A stretch of DNA of 64,000 bases from Ricinus communis. Its lineage: Eukaryota; Streptophyta; Magnoliopsida; Malpighiales; Euphorbiaceae. The position numbers and the translations under genes were made by a program. The DNA lies in assembly GCF_019578655.1 (NCBI RefSeq), contig NC_063265.1, positions 20,880,285 through 20,944,284 on the forward strand, given 5' to 3'. The notes under the pieces were generated by a model. The model was not told where the DNA came from. It searched no databases and saw only the letters and a list, made by a program, of their open reading frames with translations. Shown piece by piece: positions 25,033-36,404 of this stretch. Each line of letters begins with the position of its first letter. Within the stretch, counting starts at the first letter, position 1.

Positions 25033-26132
25033 TTCAAATTTTGGTGCTGAGTGAGGTTTCGACTGAATTCAGTCGAATTTAAAATTTTCAAGTTTAGATC
25101 TAAGCCCAAATTAGCTATATATGACCTAAATTTCTCCATTCATCATAAAAATTAAGACACTGTACTAATAATTTTTTGGTCAAGTTAGATTTGTTAGACC
25201 AGTTTTAAAGAAATTATACTTTCAAACTTGTCCAAAAAATAATCGAGCTTTTACAGTTTGAGACTTAGGGGGGCATAAAGTAAAGAATACATGTTGTCCG
25301 AAAATTTCCAAGGGGGCTTGGGCGGGCTAGATGGATACCTAAGCCTATGAACACATCTATTTAATTTATAATTACAACAACCACTTAGGGTGATAGTCTC
25401 CCGATTGGATAATTTCATCAAGCAACGCAAAAATAGGAGTTCAAATTTTAGGGAGGATGGTTTTTCAAAATCACTACCTCAAGTGTGTTTAACTTCACGT
25501 TATGATTGGTCTTCTCACCTAGTTCCAAAGTTAGTATTGCGATGAATGACTTAAATTTCGTTTCAAACTAGATATGGATCTACAAATATTTTACAAGGGA
25601 AGAAAATCTATATAATTACGTATAATGGGAATTATTATTACTAGTCGCTCTCTCTGTTCATTTTACCTAACAAAAATATATATAACATATTAAAAGCTTA
25701 TATAATCAAGCTCGACAAAAATTATTATAACTAATCGCTCCAATTTTTTTATTTATAAAAGAAAATATATGACTGCAAAGGAAAGAGAAATTACTAACAC
25801 AAACAAATAGGGGAGAAAGAGATTTAGTGATAACATGCACATAAGGAAAAAGGTTTAGGTGAGAACATGCTATGTACATCATCTTCGTTGAATAAAGAGA
25901 TAAAAGAATTTTCCAAAGTTTTACAAGTATTTTTTACAATTAAGTCTTAAAAAATAATAAAATCTTCTTATAATTTCTAATCCTCCAACACCTTTAATGT
26001 TTATTATTTATATTAACTATAAAATACCTCACCTATTTTAATAATGAAGGAAAAAAAATTAAAAGAAAAACTAATAAAGAAAAATTGCTTCCAGTACCTT
26101 CATTGAATTATAAAACGAATACTTACGGATTA
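25033..26132. other. intergenic DNA, nothing recognised
   Basis: Mixed composition, with one GC-richer stretch around 25,260-25,340 containing runs of G and GGGC motifs typical of degraded repeats. No gene or clear element boundary was identified before the LTR at 26,133. Confidence 0.4.
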
Positions 26133-26327
26133 TATTATAAAATAAAGAACAATAATAAAGAAAAATAAAAAGAAAATAGAAAAAATAACGATTTCTGTGT
26201 TTCATTGATTACCACACCAATTTATACGTGTAAAAGATCATAGAAATAGAATTCTAATTGCATAAGAACTATCTATAGAGATAATGATAGACATCCAATA
26301 TTCCTTAAATATTCTAATATTATTATA
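26133..26327 (-). repeat. copia A 3' LTR
   Basis: Aligned to the LTR at 38,926-39,096. Just inside it the minus strand reads AAAGAAGGAGCAG, which fits a polypurine tract next to a 3' LTR. The right-hand copy lacks about 20 bp present here. Confidence 0.6.
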
Positions 26328-26579
26328 CTGCTCCTTCTTTAGATGTTTATACAAAGTATATGCCTCATTAAGATCTTACTAAAAAAGACTTTGTGGAAAG
26401 ATCTTAGTAAAGAAAAATGAGTATATTATTCATGTGAAACGTGTGGCATAACATTGTATTATTAACAATCTTGCTAGGAAAATCTAATGGGATAAAACCT
26501 AACCTACGAAAAAAAGAGTATAGTGTATAGCATCTCATCTTCATGAAAACATGACTTTCAACAAATATCTCTTAATCCT

Positions 26580-28525
26580 GCACACTAATTTTGTTCACCA
26601 ACTTCAAATGTTGTTGTAGGTGCTTTTATAAATAAATCTGTCAAATTATCAATAGATTGAATTTGATGAACATTTAAAACTCCTTGTTTCTGAAGCTCAT
26701 GTGTGAAAAAGAACTTTTGTGAAATGTGATTAGTGATATCTCCTTTAATGCATCCTACTTTAAGTTATCCAATACAAGCAACATTATCTTTATATAGCAT
26801 TGTTGGACTTCCTTTATTAAATGACAGACCATTTTTTTTTTAGATGTTGGATCATAGATCTCAACCATATACATTCTTTACTAGCCTTGTGAATTGCCAA
26901 CATTTCAACATGATTAGATGATATGACAGTTAAAGTTTTCTTAGTAAAATGCCAAGATATAACAATGTCATCATATGTACAAAAGTATCCTGTTTATGAT
27001 TGAGTTTTGTGTGAATCAGATAAATATCCAATATATGCATATCTAATTAATTTTGACTTCGAGTCTTATAGATAAAATAAGTACATATCTGACGTACCAC
27101 GTAAATAATGAATACTTGTTTTACATTATTCCAATATCTTTGAGTTGGTAAGAAATTATATCTTGCTAGTAAACTCACAAAAAATATTATATTAGGCATT
27201 ATACAATTAGCAAGATATATTAATGCTTCAATAGCATTAAGATATGGTACTTTTGGCCCAAGTATTTCTTTATTATTTTCTCGAGAACGAAAATGTTCAT
27301 TTTTCACATTCAGGTATCTAAAAATCATGGAAAAACTCATTGGATTAGATTTATTCATGTTATAATATTTTATTATCTTTTCAAAATAAGTTAAAAGATG
27401 AATAAAAATTCCTCCAAATAAATATTCAATGTGCAAGTCGAGACAAAAATTGTGTTAATCCCAAAACATTCATTTCAAATTTATTTTTTAAATAAGTTAT
27501 TGTTTGTTTCAACTCTTTAAGAGTTCTAATGATGTTTAAATCATCAATAAAAACTGTAATTATAGTAAAACCAAAAGGACAAATTGAATCATTAGTATGC
27601 CCTTCCTTTAAAAGATATTCACTAAGGTAGTTATATCACATTAGTCCAAATTATTTTAATCCATACAAGAAATTTTTGCAGCTTAATTGAATACATTTCT
27701 CGAGGTTTTGAGTTACATGCTTCAGACATTTTCAGTACTTCAAAGACTTATATAAATTTCATATCAAGTGATCCATATAAATAAGTTGTATTGACATCCA
27801 TAAGATGCATATGAAGTTCTTCTAAACTTTTCAAGCTAATTAAAAATTTAAATGTAATTTTATCTACAAATGAGGAATAGATTTCTTCATGATCAATGTG
27901 ATGTCTTTATGAGAACTCTTGTACTATAAGCATACTTGTGTTTCACAATTTTATTTTTCTCATTGCGTTTATGCACCAAAACCCATGTATAGCCTACTAG
28001 CTTGATATTTTTAGGTGTCAGAAAAATAGGCACAAAGCCTTGGTATTTTTCTAATGAGTTTAACTATGTCTGGATTGCATCTTTTTATTTAAGCCAATCG
28101 TTTCTTTTTCGATATTCAATAGCAGACTTAAGTTCGATGTCCTTACTTTCTTTTACATATCAATTACTATTGTATATGTAAATGTATAGCCAATAATAGT
28201 GATCCATCTCTTACCTGAAGTGACGTAGTTGATTGAGATATCTTTATTTTCATCATTTTCAAGCACTTGAACCTCTTTTCGAGTTACTTACTCATCTACG
28301 TCTTTTGTTATAGGCACTTTAAGAGCATCAATAGTTTTTAAATTTTTACTTTGTTTATTTTGTTTCTTTTTCTTTCTTGAATTTTTATCTTTAAAACTAG
28401 GTGGTCTGTCACATTTTTGGCATGGACTCATTTGCTATAATATTAACATATTAAACTGTTAGAACATCAATTCTAATTAGAGAATTTTCAAATGTTCTAT
28501 GAGATTTAATAACTCTTTTTAGATC
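26580..28525 (-). pseudogene. copia A reverse transcriptase - RNase H relic
   Basis: The longest intact piece, 27,436-27,047, carries the conserved end of copia RT: ILGPKVPYLNAIEALIYLAN followed by the ARY..LPTQRYWN region. Below it (27,030-26,590) the RNase H part is legible as QSQTGYFCTYDDIVISW and SSNHVEMLAIHKASKE, with breaks. Above it, shifted frames show the start of RT (around 28,070-27,660) and the GSKDKNPRKRK-like linker (around 28,400). The top end encodes DLKRVIKSHRT next to the Athila insertion. It has multiple stops and frameshifts. Confidence 0.8.
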
Positions 28526-29941
28526 TGATAGATCATAAATAGTTATACTTATTGTATTTAATTCCCTTACATTTTGATTGGATAATGTGTTTAATTGTGG
28601 AAATTGTGTTTATTCTGATCTAGGTGGTGAAATATCAAGGATTGAGTGGAATTCAGCCTAAAGACATGTTATAAAGCATCATTTGTCAAAAACCAAGTCT
28701 TTAGGAGGAATAATGAAAATTTATGCAGAAGGTCATTTTCAATAAGGCATGACCACCCCTTACAATCTGTGAGTTGCTGGAATCTGTAGAAGAGAATTTT
28801 GAATTTTTAGTTAAATTCGTGTAGACCCACTTTTATGTTATTTTCTTTATTTTTGAAGTGCTGGATAAGGAAAACTGACTCCCATATTATTTATGATTTT
28901 TATTTGTTTAAATTACCCATTATCTTATCCTTCCTTATAGGGTTAAGATCATATAGGAAGTTTATTTCTTTTTGGATAAGGATTATCTTCTTAGGGTTTA
29001 GGTTTGACTTTCTATATAAGGAGGCTAGTTCTATAAAGTAAAGGACGGCTGAGTACTTTGAGATTATTATTATTTTTTTCTATTCCCTACAATTCTTTTC
29101 TTATGAATTTTTGCTCCACCATGTGTGGCTAAGCTTTTAGTTTCTGATTCAAGAGTGAATAAATTTCAATTGTAATTTTGTGAGGCTTTGTGCTTAACAG
29201 AATTCTTCTTTAATTCAAGTATTCTTTAGTTCTTATTTTTATTATTTATGAATTTTTGATATTGATTGAACTGATGATTCAATTTGATATTGATTTTTTT
29301 ATTGCTAAACTTTGAGTTTGTGATCCGTAATTGTCATGAATGATTGACACAAGTAGCACGGAGCTGGCTCATGTGTGTGTGATTGCGGCCTTTTCGAATT
29401 ACATAGCTTGCATAATAGGCTCTAGGGAAATAAAGGAACAAGATTAATTCAATTGCAGCTATCTCAATTAATTAATGTTGGTTTAGTCATTCTCATTATT
29501 CTTAATACTACCATTGAGTTGATATAGAACGCTATCATGCTCAGTTAACTAATGGTAAGTTCTGATTTGGATGCTCGGTTTAAGTCAATTAAATTAGGAG
29601 AATTTACACTTGTTGCGGCTTTTTCGAATAAGTAGACTAAGTACTTGAATAGAAAAATTAATATTTAAGTCTATGATCAGAATTACAATTTGATGGAATT
29701 TGCACTCTTGAGTTGGAAGTTTTGTAAGACTGATTTTTATTAACTTTAATATTCAGCCTTTATTATTTTTTTGTTTATTTATAATTTTGGTTCAAACATT
29801 CAAAACCCCCCTATTTTTATTATTTAACTTTGAGAGGCTATTCACATTGGTTCCCTTGGGATTCGACCTGGTTTCACTATTTCTACAAGTTAGTTTAGGA
29901 AAATTAATAATTTATTTTGAAGGGTTCCGACAATCCGTTCA
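28526..29941 (+). repeat. Athila-like 5' LTR
   Basis: Begins TGATAG and ends GTTCA next to the primer site. At about 1.4 kb it is in the range of Athila/Tat LTRs. The 3' part has the CCCTTGGGATTCGACCTGG block often seen just before the primer site in this lineage. The start is set by the target duplication and the break in copia A coding sequence. Confidence 0.65.
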
Positions 29942-29946
29942 AAATT

Positions 29947-29964
29947 TGGCGCCGTTGCCGGGGA
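29947..29964 (+). other. primer binding site (tRNA-Asp type)
   Basis: TGGCGCCGTTGCCGGGGA, a few bases inside the LTR, is the sequence used by Athila and related plant gypsy elements to prime reverse transcription. It is intact. Confidence 0.85.
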
Positions 29965-30168
29965 GCCTATTTTAGTTTCTCATTGTTTAATTTATTTGTT
30001 TATGACTCGTTCTTCTCAAGTTATTGATTTACAGTATAATCCTGATATTGAGAAGACAACGCGTGATTAAGAAAGGAGATTAGACAAAGAAAAAGTTGTC
30101 TGATAGAGGAATTAGAGATAGATTTAGCTATTGGTGACATATCTATTTTTCAAGAAGTTGCAAAAAAT

Positions 30169-30745
30169 ATGGCGAACAGAACTCTCAAAGAGCTAGCCAT
30201 GCCAGATTTGAATCAACAACCTTTATGCATTACATTTTTTAATATTGCAGTTGATTTTGAACTAAAATCTAGGTTAATTCACTTATTCCCTTCTTTTCAT
30301 GGATGTGCAGGTGAAGATCCTCATAAACACTTGAAAGAATTCCATATAGTATACTCCGGAATGAAGCCACATGGTGTGACCGAAGAGAAAATAAATCTTA
30401 GAGCTTTTTCCTTTTCTTTGAAGGATAAAGCAAAAGATTGGCTCTATTATCTACCCTCCGATTCAATAACAACATGCAATGAGATGAAAAGATTATTCTT
30501 AGATAAGTTTTTCCTTGCAACAAGAGTTGTCAACATCAGAAAAGAAATTTATGGCATAACATAGTTCACTAGAGAAACATTGTATGAGTATTGGGAGAGG
30601 TTTAAGCAACTGTGTGCTAGTTGCCCCCATCACCAAATTTTTCAGCAACTCTTAATCCAATACTTCTATGAAGGATTGTTGCCAATGAATAGGAGTATGA
30701 TTGATGCAGTAAGTGGTGGAGCTTTGGTAGACAAGATATCTGATG
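30169..30745 (+). pseudogene. Athila-like gag fragment
   Basis: Starts MANRTLKELAMPDLNQQP and runs through the retrotransposon gag domain, with legible blocks AGEDPHKHLKEFH, KDKAKDWLYYLP and LYEYWERFKQLCASCPHHQ. One in-frame stop occurs (TAG at about 30,562), after which the same frame continues. The homology stops at GGALVDKI, where the deletion to the LTR remnant begins; the zinc knuckle and pol are absent. Confidence 0.85.
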
Positions 30746-30769
30746 GGCTTCGACAACCCGTTTAATATC

Positions 30770-31297
30770 ACAAAATGCATATGGCAATTGATTTGCTATG
30801 CTTTACAAATGAATGATCTTTTGAATTTCTAATTCATATTATTTTATATAAGGATCAAGATATAACTCATTACAAATATGTTGTTCCTCTAATTGATTGT
30901 TTTCTTCCCCCCCTCCCCCCCCTCCCAAATTTAGAAAATAAAGCATAAATAAAATGGTAATCATGAAATCTCGCAGTAAAAATATCTTCCATTAATGGCT
31001 CAAGATATTTAATTATAAATGGAGATTCATATCCAATGTATATTCTTAATCTCCTTTAAGGTTCCATTTTTATGCGATATGAGGGTCAATTGGGACAAAC
31101 AATATATCTAAAAAAATCTCAAATAGGAAATATTTGGATCCTGACTAGAAACCAAGTGTAATGGTGAAATTTGATGATAACTAGTTGACTTGATGCTATA
31201 AGTGTTGTTGCACGTAAAATTGCATGCCTCCAAGCAATAATTGAGAGATTTGTTCTCATAAGGTCTAATAAAAGATTCTGCTAAATCATTTTAAGTA
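30770..31297 (-). pseudogene. copia A integrase relic
   Basis: Minus-strand frames give NDLAESFI, then YHQISPLHLV and RRLRIYIGYESPFIIKYLEP, which are typical of the C-terminal half of copia integrase. Further on come QKIIHL and NQLPYAFCDI up to the Athila insertion. A poly-pyrimidine run CCCCCCCTCCCCCCCCTCCC at 30,907-30,926 sits where the GGG-rich end of integrase would be. The conserved Gln before NDLAESF is a stop. The upstream half of integrase is missing where the Mutator-like element begins. Confidence 0.7.
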
Positions 31298-31625
31298 GGA
31301 AAATTGTCTAATTTCACCCCTAATGTTTCATCGTTTTGCCATATTTTCCCTTGAAGAATTTTTTATCTCACAAATGCCTCTAAGCTATATAAAACAAGGT
31401 ATTATTGCATTGTTTCTAGCAGGTACTTAATGTACCGTTTCCTCTCATTAGCTTAAGCTAACGTGGAAGGTGTTAGGACCAAGCGTAATTAAATTAGTGC
31501 GTTTTCCTCAATTTGTCTGTTATTCTCATATCTCTCTTTATTTTCTTCTTTTAAATTCTTACTATTTCCCAAATTAAAAATCCTAATTACAAAATTTAAG
31601 AGGAAAGCAAAATTGACCTAAGTTA

Positions 31626-32115
31626 ATGGCTTCTTCATCAATATCTCGTTTAATACTAAACTTTAGAAATCAAGAAAACAAAGAACGAAGTAACATGGAT
31701 GTGAAATATATTGGACGTCCAAGGATTTGTGACTGTCCAATGGTATGCAAAGCTCTAAGATGAACATCGTGGACTGAAAAGAATCCAAGAAGGCACTTTT
31801 ATGGGTGTCCTAATTACAAGGTATTACTTAATTTAGATTTTATATATGGGTGGATGGAATTGATTGTAACTGCTTAAACATGTAATTTTGTGATGTGGCT
31901 ATTGTGGATGGCATAATAAGCCATTGATAGTTAGGGCTAAAGAAGTTATTAAGGGCTTAAAATTTGAAATTTCACTATTACTAGTAGAGAATAAACAAAA
32001 GGGCATTGATGATATCATGTGTGATATTGCTGACATGGATATAGAAATAAAGAACATGTGGCTTGAGCTTAACAAATTGAAGAATGGTCTAATGAAAGAG
32101 ATTATGAAGATGTGA
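31626..32115 (+). pseudogene. GRF-type zinc-finger and coiled-coil gene inside the Mutator-like element
   Basis: Exon 1 (31,626-31,820) encodes MASSSISRL... then RICDCPMVCKAL, TSWTEKNPRRHFYGCPNYK: the GRF finger pattern of two Cys pairs with W-T-x-x-N-P-x-R-x-F-Y-x-C. A GTATTA donor follows. Exon 2 (from about 31,893) resumes with CGYCGWHNKPLIVRAKEV and a charged, coiled-coil-like tail rich in Leu, Lys and Glu ending at 32,115. GRF fingers bind nucleic acid; small GRF plus coiled-coil proteins are common in plant transposon-rich DNA, but their role is not known to me. An in-frame TGA splits exon 1 between CKALR and TSWTEKN, so this copy is probably dead unless read through or spliced around. 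It lies in the position that mudrB occupies in MuDR (convergent to mudrA). Confidence 0.7.
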
Positions 32116-32565
32116 AGTGTAGTGAAGAAGATAAAAAATTTAGTTGTAGTCTTGTTATTTGTATTTGTTGTCTTTATAATTTATACAATGTGGGTTATAT
32201 AATTGAAGTTTAGGAGCTAGTTTATTGTGGTTGTAGCTTTTATAGGTTGCTGATAGGATGTAGGGTTAATGCCTTGATGAAACTTTTTGGGCACAGATTG
32301 CTATCTTTGACTATTTCCAAATTTCAGTTAATTGAGTTTATGTTTATTCAAAATTGATGTTTTTCTAGCATTATTGGTAAAAAGATTTCCACATTTTTTT
32401 GCTATTTGCATGAAATAGTAATCCTTTAAATACTAATGCAATAAAAATAAAATTAATAAGGACAGAGACAAAATGAGAAATGTAATAACTTGGTTAACAC
32501 AATAGTGTTGTCATTAACAAAAAGAGTTATTGTTACTTTTTACAACCTGCTAACAATAGCTAAAA

Positions 32566-32693
32566 GTTCCTCTAGAACTCAACTAACAAAATGGTGTTCA
32601 AGTTCTTGTGGAACTTAAAAAAATAGGACTAATAGTAGCTCAAAGTTCATAAGGAACTTAACTAATAAAATACAGTTCAAGTTCCAATTGAAC
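32566..32693. repeat. cluster of four GTTC-N5-GAAC palindromes
   Basis: Exact GTTC-N5-GAAC sites occur at 32,566-32,578, 32,602-32,614, 32,645-32,657 and 32,681-32,693. They are arranged as two tandem 79-bp units with two sites each; all four N5 spacers differ (CTCTA, TTGTG, ATAAG, CAATT) while the arms are unchanged. The cluster is in the non-coding space between the GRF gene and mudrA. Confidence 0.8.
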
Positions 32694-32940
32694 TTAAGAA
32701 ATATTCCTAACAAAAAGTGAGCCACTAAAATGACAAATAGTTTAAATTCCACTGTTACAAAATAACAATCTATCTAAATTAGGGCTTTTCCTTTGTCTTT
32801 TTGCTTCCCAATTAGCTTCTCTTTGTTGCTACAGTTGATTTATAGCCATGGAAGGAGTTCCTCTCTAATGTAAACCTAAAGGTTAAATGGCAAATCAGTT
32901 GCTGGGGTAATATATTAGTCACAACCTCTGAAGTTGATTG

Positions 32941-33030
32941 TTTTTATAGTACTGGAATCTGAAGTTGAGCCTTGCTCTCGAATTATTTTTATAGTACTTG
33001 AATCTGAAGTTGAGCATTGCTTTGGAATTT
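32941..33030 (-). repeat. 45-bp tandem duplication downstream of mudrA
   Basis: Two adjacent 45-bp units (32,941-32,985 and 32,986-33,030). On the minus strand one frame reads STSDSSTIK in both units, so it may be a duplicated piece of a decayed mudrA tail or simply non-coding. Confidence 0.7.
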
Positions 33031-33479
33031 TCTTCTTCCTTAGATTTCTCTCATTTCAAATTGGGAATCTAATATTAGGATCAGTAGTATGAGTCACTAA
33101 GGAAACACCTTTAAATATGACTCTTTCAGTACTAAAGCCAGGTTGCTTTTCAAGATTGAAGAATTTAGTAAATGAAATGCACATTATAACTTGCATTAAT
33201 TGTTCTAAATGAAATGCACATTACATTTAATATTTTTCTTCTAGTAGCCTCATCCACATGGCATCCTAACCCATAGTTGGTATTCCTTATAGCTCTCTTA
33301 AATTTCTTATTGTAACACTGTCTGAGCATAATGAAGATTGTTGTTGTGATGGATTAGCTCTGCTAGAATGCATAGTAGAGGTAGGTCCTTGTGACTAAAT
33401 ATTTCAACCATAATATACAAGTACTCAATATATTTAATCACACCCCAATAACAAATAAATGTTTAATTTGAAAATAGGT

Positions 33480-34836
33480 GCTAATGCTTGTTAGGACATT
33501 TAGCTCTATTTGCCCTTTTTGGCCACAAATTCCGTAGCTTTATAGTTTCCCCTTCTTTGATAATTTTCCTTTACCACTGATGGATTGGGCTCATTAAATG
33601 TCTAATTCTTTTTCTTTTTAGGCCTACCAATCATTTTAGATATAAGGGGAATCTCAATGGGTTGGTAGTCTTTACACCTCATAAACCTCTTACGAAGGAC
33701 AAATTGCATTGGCACCTCATATGTCTTCTCAAATGATTCCTTTAAGTACCAATGAGATATGTGTTGGAGTGGATCTATCTTCAGATGGTACAATATATAA
33801 ATTACATGAGAACATGGGATACCTATTAGGTTCCACTCTCTACAAGTGCATAACTCTTTGTCAAAATACATAGTATGCTTGTCTAGCCCCTCGTCTATTT
33901 CGAAACCCACATCTACATTAAGAATCACAAAATAACTTGTTGCATTTTCTTTGTTATCCTAATAGAACTCGATGCAGGACTCCAACCATTAAACCACTTA
34001 TGAGATCTTCCTTTATTTTGAGCAATTTTGTTTGTTACTTGCAGTATAATATCTTATAATATTGAAATTATAGGATTATGCCTTGTCTCCCTAATTGAAG
34101 AGTTAAAACTCTTTAAATATGGTTTTCCATTGTGTATAATTTATATATGCTACTAAAATAGACTTTGCACTAGTTATGTGGAGCATACTTCATTAAATCC
34201 TCTACAGCCTTTTTGCTCAATGCTCCTAACTTATCTAAATTTTCATTGAACTCCTCTACATAAGTTGACCAAGCACATATCTAGAATTTTTTGCACAGTT
34301 CTCCACCCCTCCATTTCTTAGACTAGTTAGCATAGATGTGTCTAACATACTATCTATACTCAGCTTGGGGTAAAATTATATTAATTGTATCAATTTACCC
34401 CTGTAAAAATAATAAAAATACACAAGTCACACTAAATACAAGAAATACATATACAAATTATAACATAAATGAGGAACTAACCTCTTGCATGTTTGAGATA
34501 ATGGTGAATTTATTGCCATTTCTAAGGTCTAGCTCTCTCACCAACCATTATAAAAACCACCTCTAGTTTAGCTTATTATTTTTATCTCCTATAGCCTAAG
34601 AAATTAGGACCATTTGATCAATTGCATCCTTCCCTATAGCTGTCAACAGTTGCCCTTTACATACAATCTTCAGAAAACATCCATCTAATCATGTGATAGG
34701 CCTACAACCCCGTAGCCAACCCCTCTTACATGCATCAAAGTAGAGAAACATTCTTTTAAACCCTTTTTCTTTTTTCCCTCGGACTTTCTTTACATAGCTC
34801 AATCTCAATGGAGGAACCTAGATTTGACATTGTAAA
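33480..34836 (-). pseudogene. MuDR-type (mudrA) transposase relic
   Basis: Going down the minus strand from 34,836: RMFLYFDACKRGWLRGCRP and LDGCFLK, then QLLTAIGKDAIDQMV and a NGNKFTIISNMQ block from the MULE transposase catalytic domain, then KKWRGGELCKKF and EEFNENLDKLGALSKKAVEDL. An open stretch 33,928-33,602 carries the SWIM zinc finger (CTCREWNLIGIPCSH), the YLKESFEKTYEVPMQ region and GRPKKKK. Shifted frames beyond 33,602 show a trace of the CCHC knuckle (NRAKCPNKH). The N-terminal third is missing at the junction with the CACTA relic. Several stops make it inactive. Confidence 0.85.
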
Positions 34837-34840
34837 GTAG

Positions 34841-35480
34841 TTGTATATGCCTCAAGGTAACCAAATTCTACCTTATAGGTGGCATGCAAAGCATGAGGTC
34901 AAGGATTATGTAATGCAACATTTGTCAAATTCTATTGCATGGAAGCAATTTAATAATATTCATCCCGATTTCTCTTTTGAATTTAAAAATGTCTGTCTCA
35001 GGCTCTGCACTGATGGGTTCTAACCTTTAGGACAATCCGAGCAACATTACTCATGCTGGCTAATGATAGTGATAATGTATAATCTGCCCCCTAGATGTGT
35101 ATGAAAGAGACATCGATATTTTTAATAGTCCTTGTTCTAAGACCTCGGAATCTAAAACATACGATGGATATGTATCTACAACCATTAATTAGTAAATTGA
35201 AGCCGTTGTCGCAATATGAGGTTCAAGCATTTGACATCTCTCAAAATAAGAACTTTCAATTACGAGTAGCCTTAATATGGACAATCAACGACTTTTCCGT
35301 GTATGGAATATTGTTTGGTTGGTCCACCACCGGTCGATCGACTTGTTCTTATTATATAGAGGATTCAGATGCTTTTACCCTAAGTAAGAGTGGTAAGTAA
35401 TCATGGTTTGACAATCACAAGAAGTTCTTGGATACTGGTCATCCTTTTAGAAAGAACATGTATGGATTTTAAAAAATCAA
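34841..35480 (+). pseudogene. CACTA TNP2 (Transposase_21) relic
   Basis: Three successive open pieces in different frames give RWHAKHEVKDYVMQHLSNS, HPDFSFEFKNVCLRLCTDGF, PLISKLKPLSQYEVQAFDIS, ALIWTINDFSVYGILFGW and a WFDNHKKFLDTGHPFRKNMYG end. This order and wording match the Transposase_21 domain of plant CACTA elements. The protein lacks its start and has at least two stops or frameshifts (about 35,022 and 35,400). Confidence 0.85.
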
Positions 35481-36112
35481 ACTATGATGAAAGTTGCAAC
35501 CCCCAGTTAGATCGGGAGAAAAAATATTTGTTGTGCTTGATGATATCAAGATGAAAAAGATAATAGATATAGACGCTAATGCAACTAATAGTCTGCTAAA
35601 TAAATCATGGTGTTGAAAAAGCCAAAGCATCTTTTGAGATTCGCCCTACTAGAGCTTCAATATAATTCGACATAACCTTGATATTATGCATATTGAGGGA
35701 TATGTGGAAGGCAGTGCCACTAGCAGCTCGATAGGGATATTGGACCAAGTTTCAGGAAAATGAAGATGAATATTATAATTTGATGACTTGTACAATTACT
35801 AATTGAACTATATGATTGGTATTTGTATATTTATTGACTTTGACAATGTCAATTATATATTATGGGAAGTGTTTTATTGACTTGGGATATGTTTTATTAA
35901 GTTGTGAAGTGTTTGGTCTATTACATGTAATTTGCCTCAAATATTTGAGGTTTGGCTAATGCATATGATAGGGGAGACTCTGTCGATTTTTAAGAAAATT
36001 TTTATATTTAATTTTATTTATGTATATATGTTTATAGAAATTTTATAAGTGGGAGGACTTTATTCATAAGAGGTAAGCCTAGCATGGGAGCAGCTGGCTC
36101 CCAGGAGATATA

Positions 36113-36326
36113 TTGATATGCTGCATAAGTGGAGGGGCAGGGGACGACCCCCATATGTTTGTTTGGGAAACATGGAAGACGAAGTTGTGCGAGAGTTCCT
36201 TTCGAGCGATTGCAATGCGTGAATCGAGGAACCACCGAAGTAAGACAGAAGGCCCTAGATCGAGGCTGATGTGGCATACTTGTGGCTTCATCTCTCTTCA
36301 GGAGCTCGCTAGAAGGATTGTAAGGC

Positions 36327-36404
<78 letters not shown>

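Larger units (their letters stand above)
28526..30764 (+). mobile_element. Athila-like Ty3/gypsy element with large internal deletion
   Basis: The 5' LTR (28,526-29,941), the tRNA-Asp type primer site TGGCGCCGTTGCCGGGGA (29,947-29,964) and a gag fragment (about 30,169-30,740) are followed abruptly by about 20 bp matching the end of the LTR (GGGCTTCGACAACCCGTTTA versus GGGTTCCGACAATCCGTTCA). The whole pol region and almost all of the 3' LTR are missing. Flanking 5-mers AGATC (28,521-28,525) and ATATC (30,765-30,769) differ by one base. On both sides the neighbouring DNA is copia A: the coding sense ...LPYAFCDIK ends at the right edge and DLKRVIKSH resumes at the left edge. Confidence 0.75.
31298..34836. 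mobile_element. Mutator-like element relic (mudrA plus GRF gene)
   Basis: Between the broken copia A integrase and the CACTA relic lies a unit with two convergent gene relics: a GRF zinc-finger gene on the plus strand (31,626-32,115) and a MuDR-type transposase on the minus strand (about 34,836-33,480). The left end starts around GGAAAATTGTCTAATTTCAC, right where copia homology ends. The right inverted end is missing, apparently lost with the 5' half of mudrA at the junction with the CACTA element near 34,837. Confidence 0.6.

Noticed and set aside
25381..25450. Possible second SINE-like sequence with a GAGTTCAAATTT box
   Set aside because: Only one copy in the window and the A-box is not convincing; not separable from chance.
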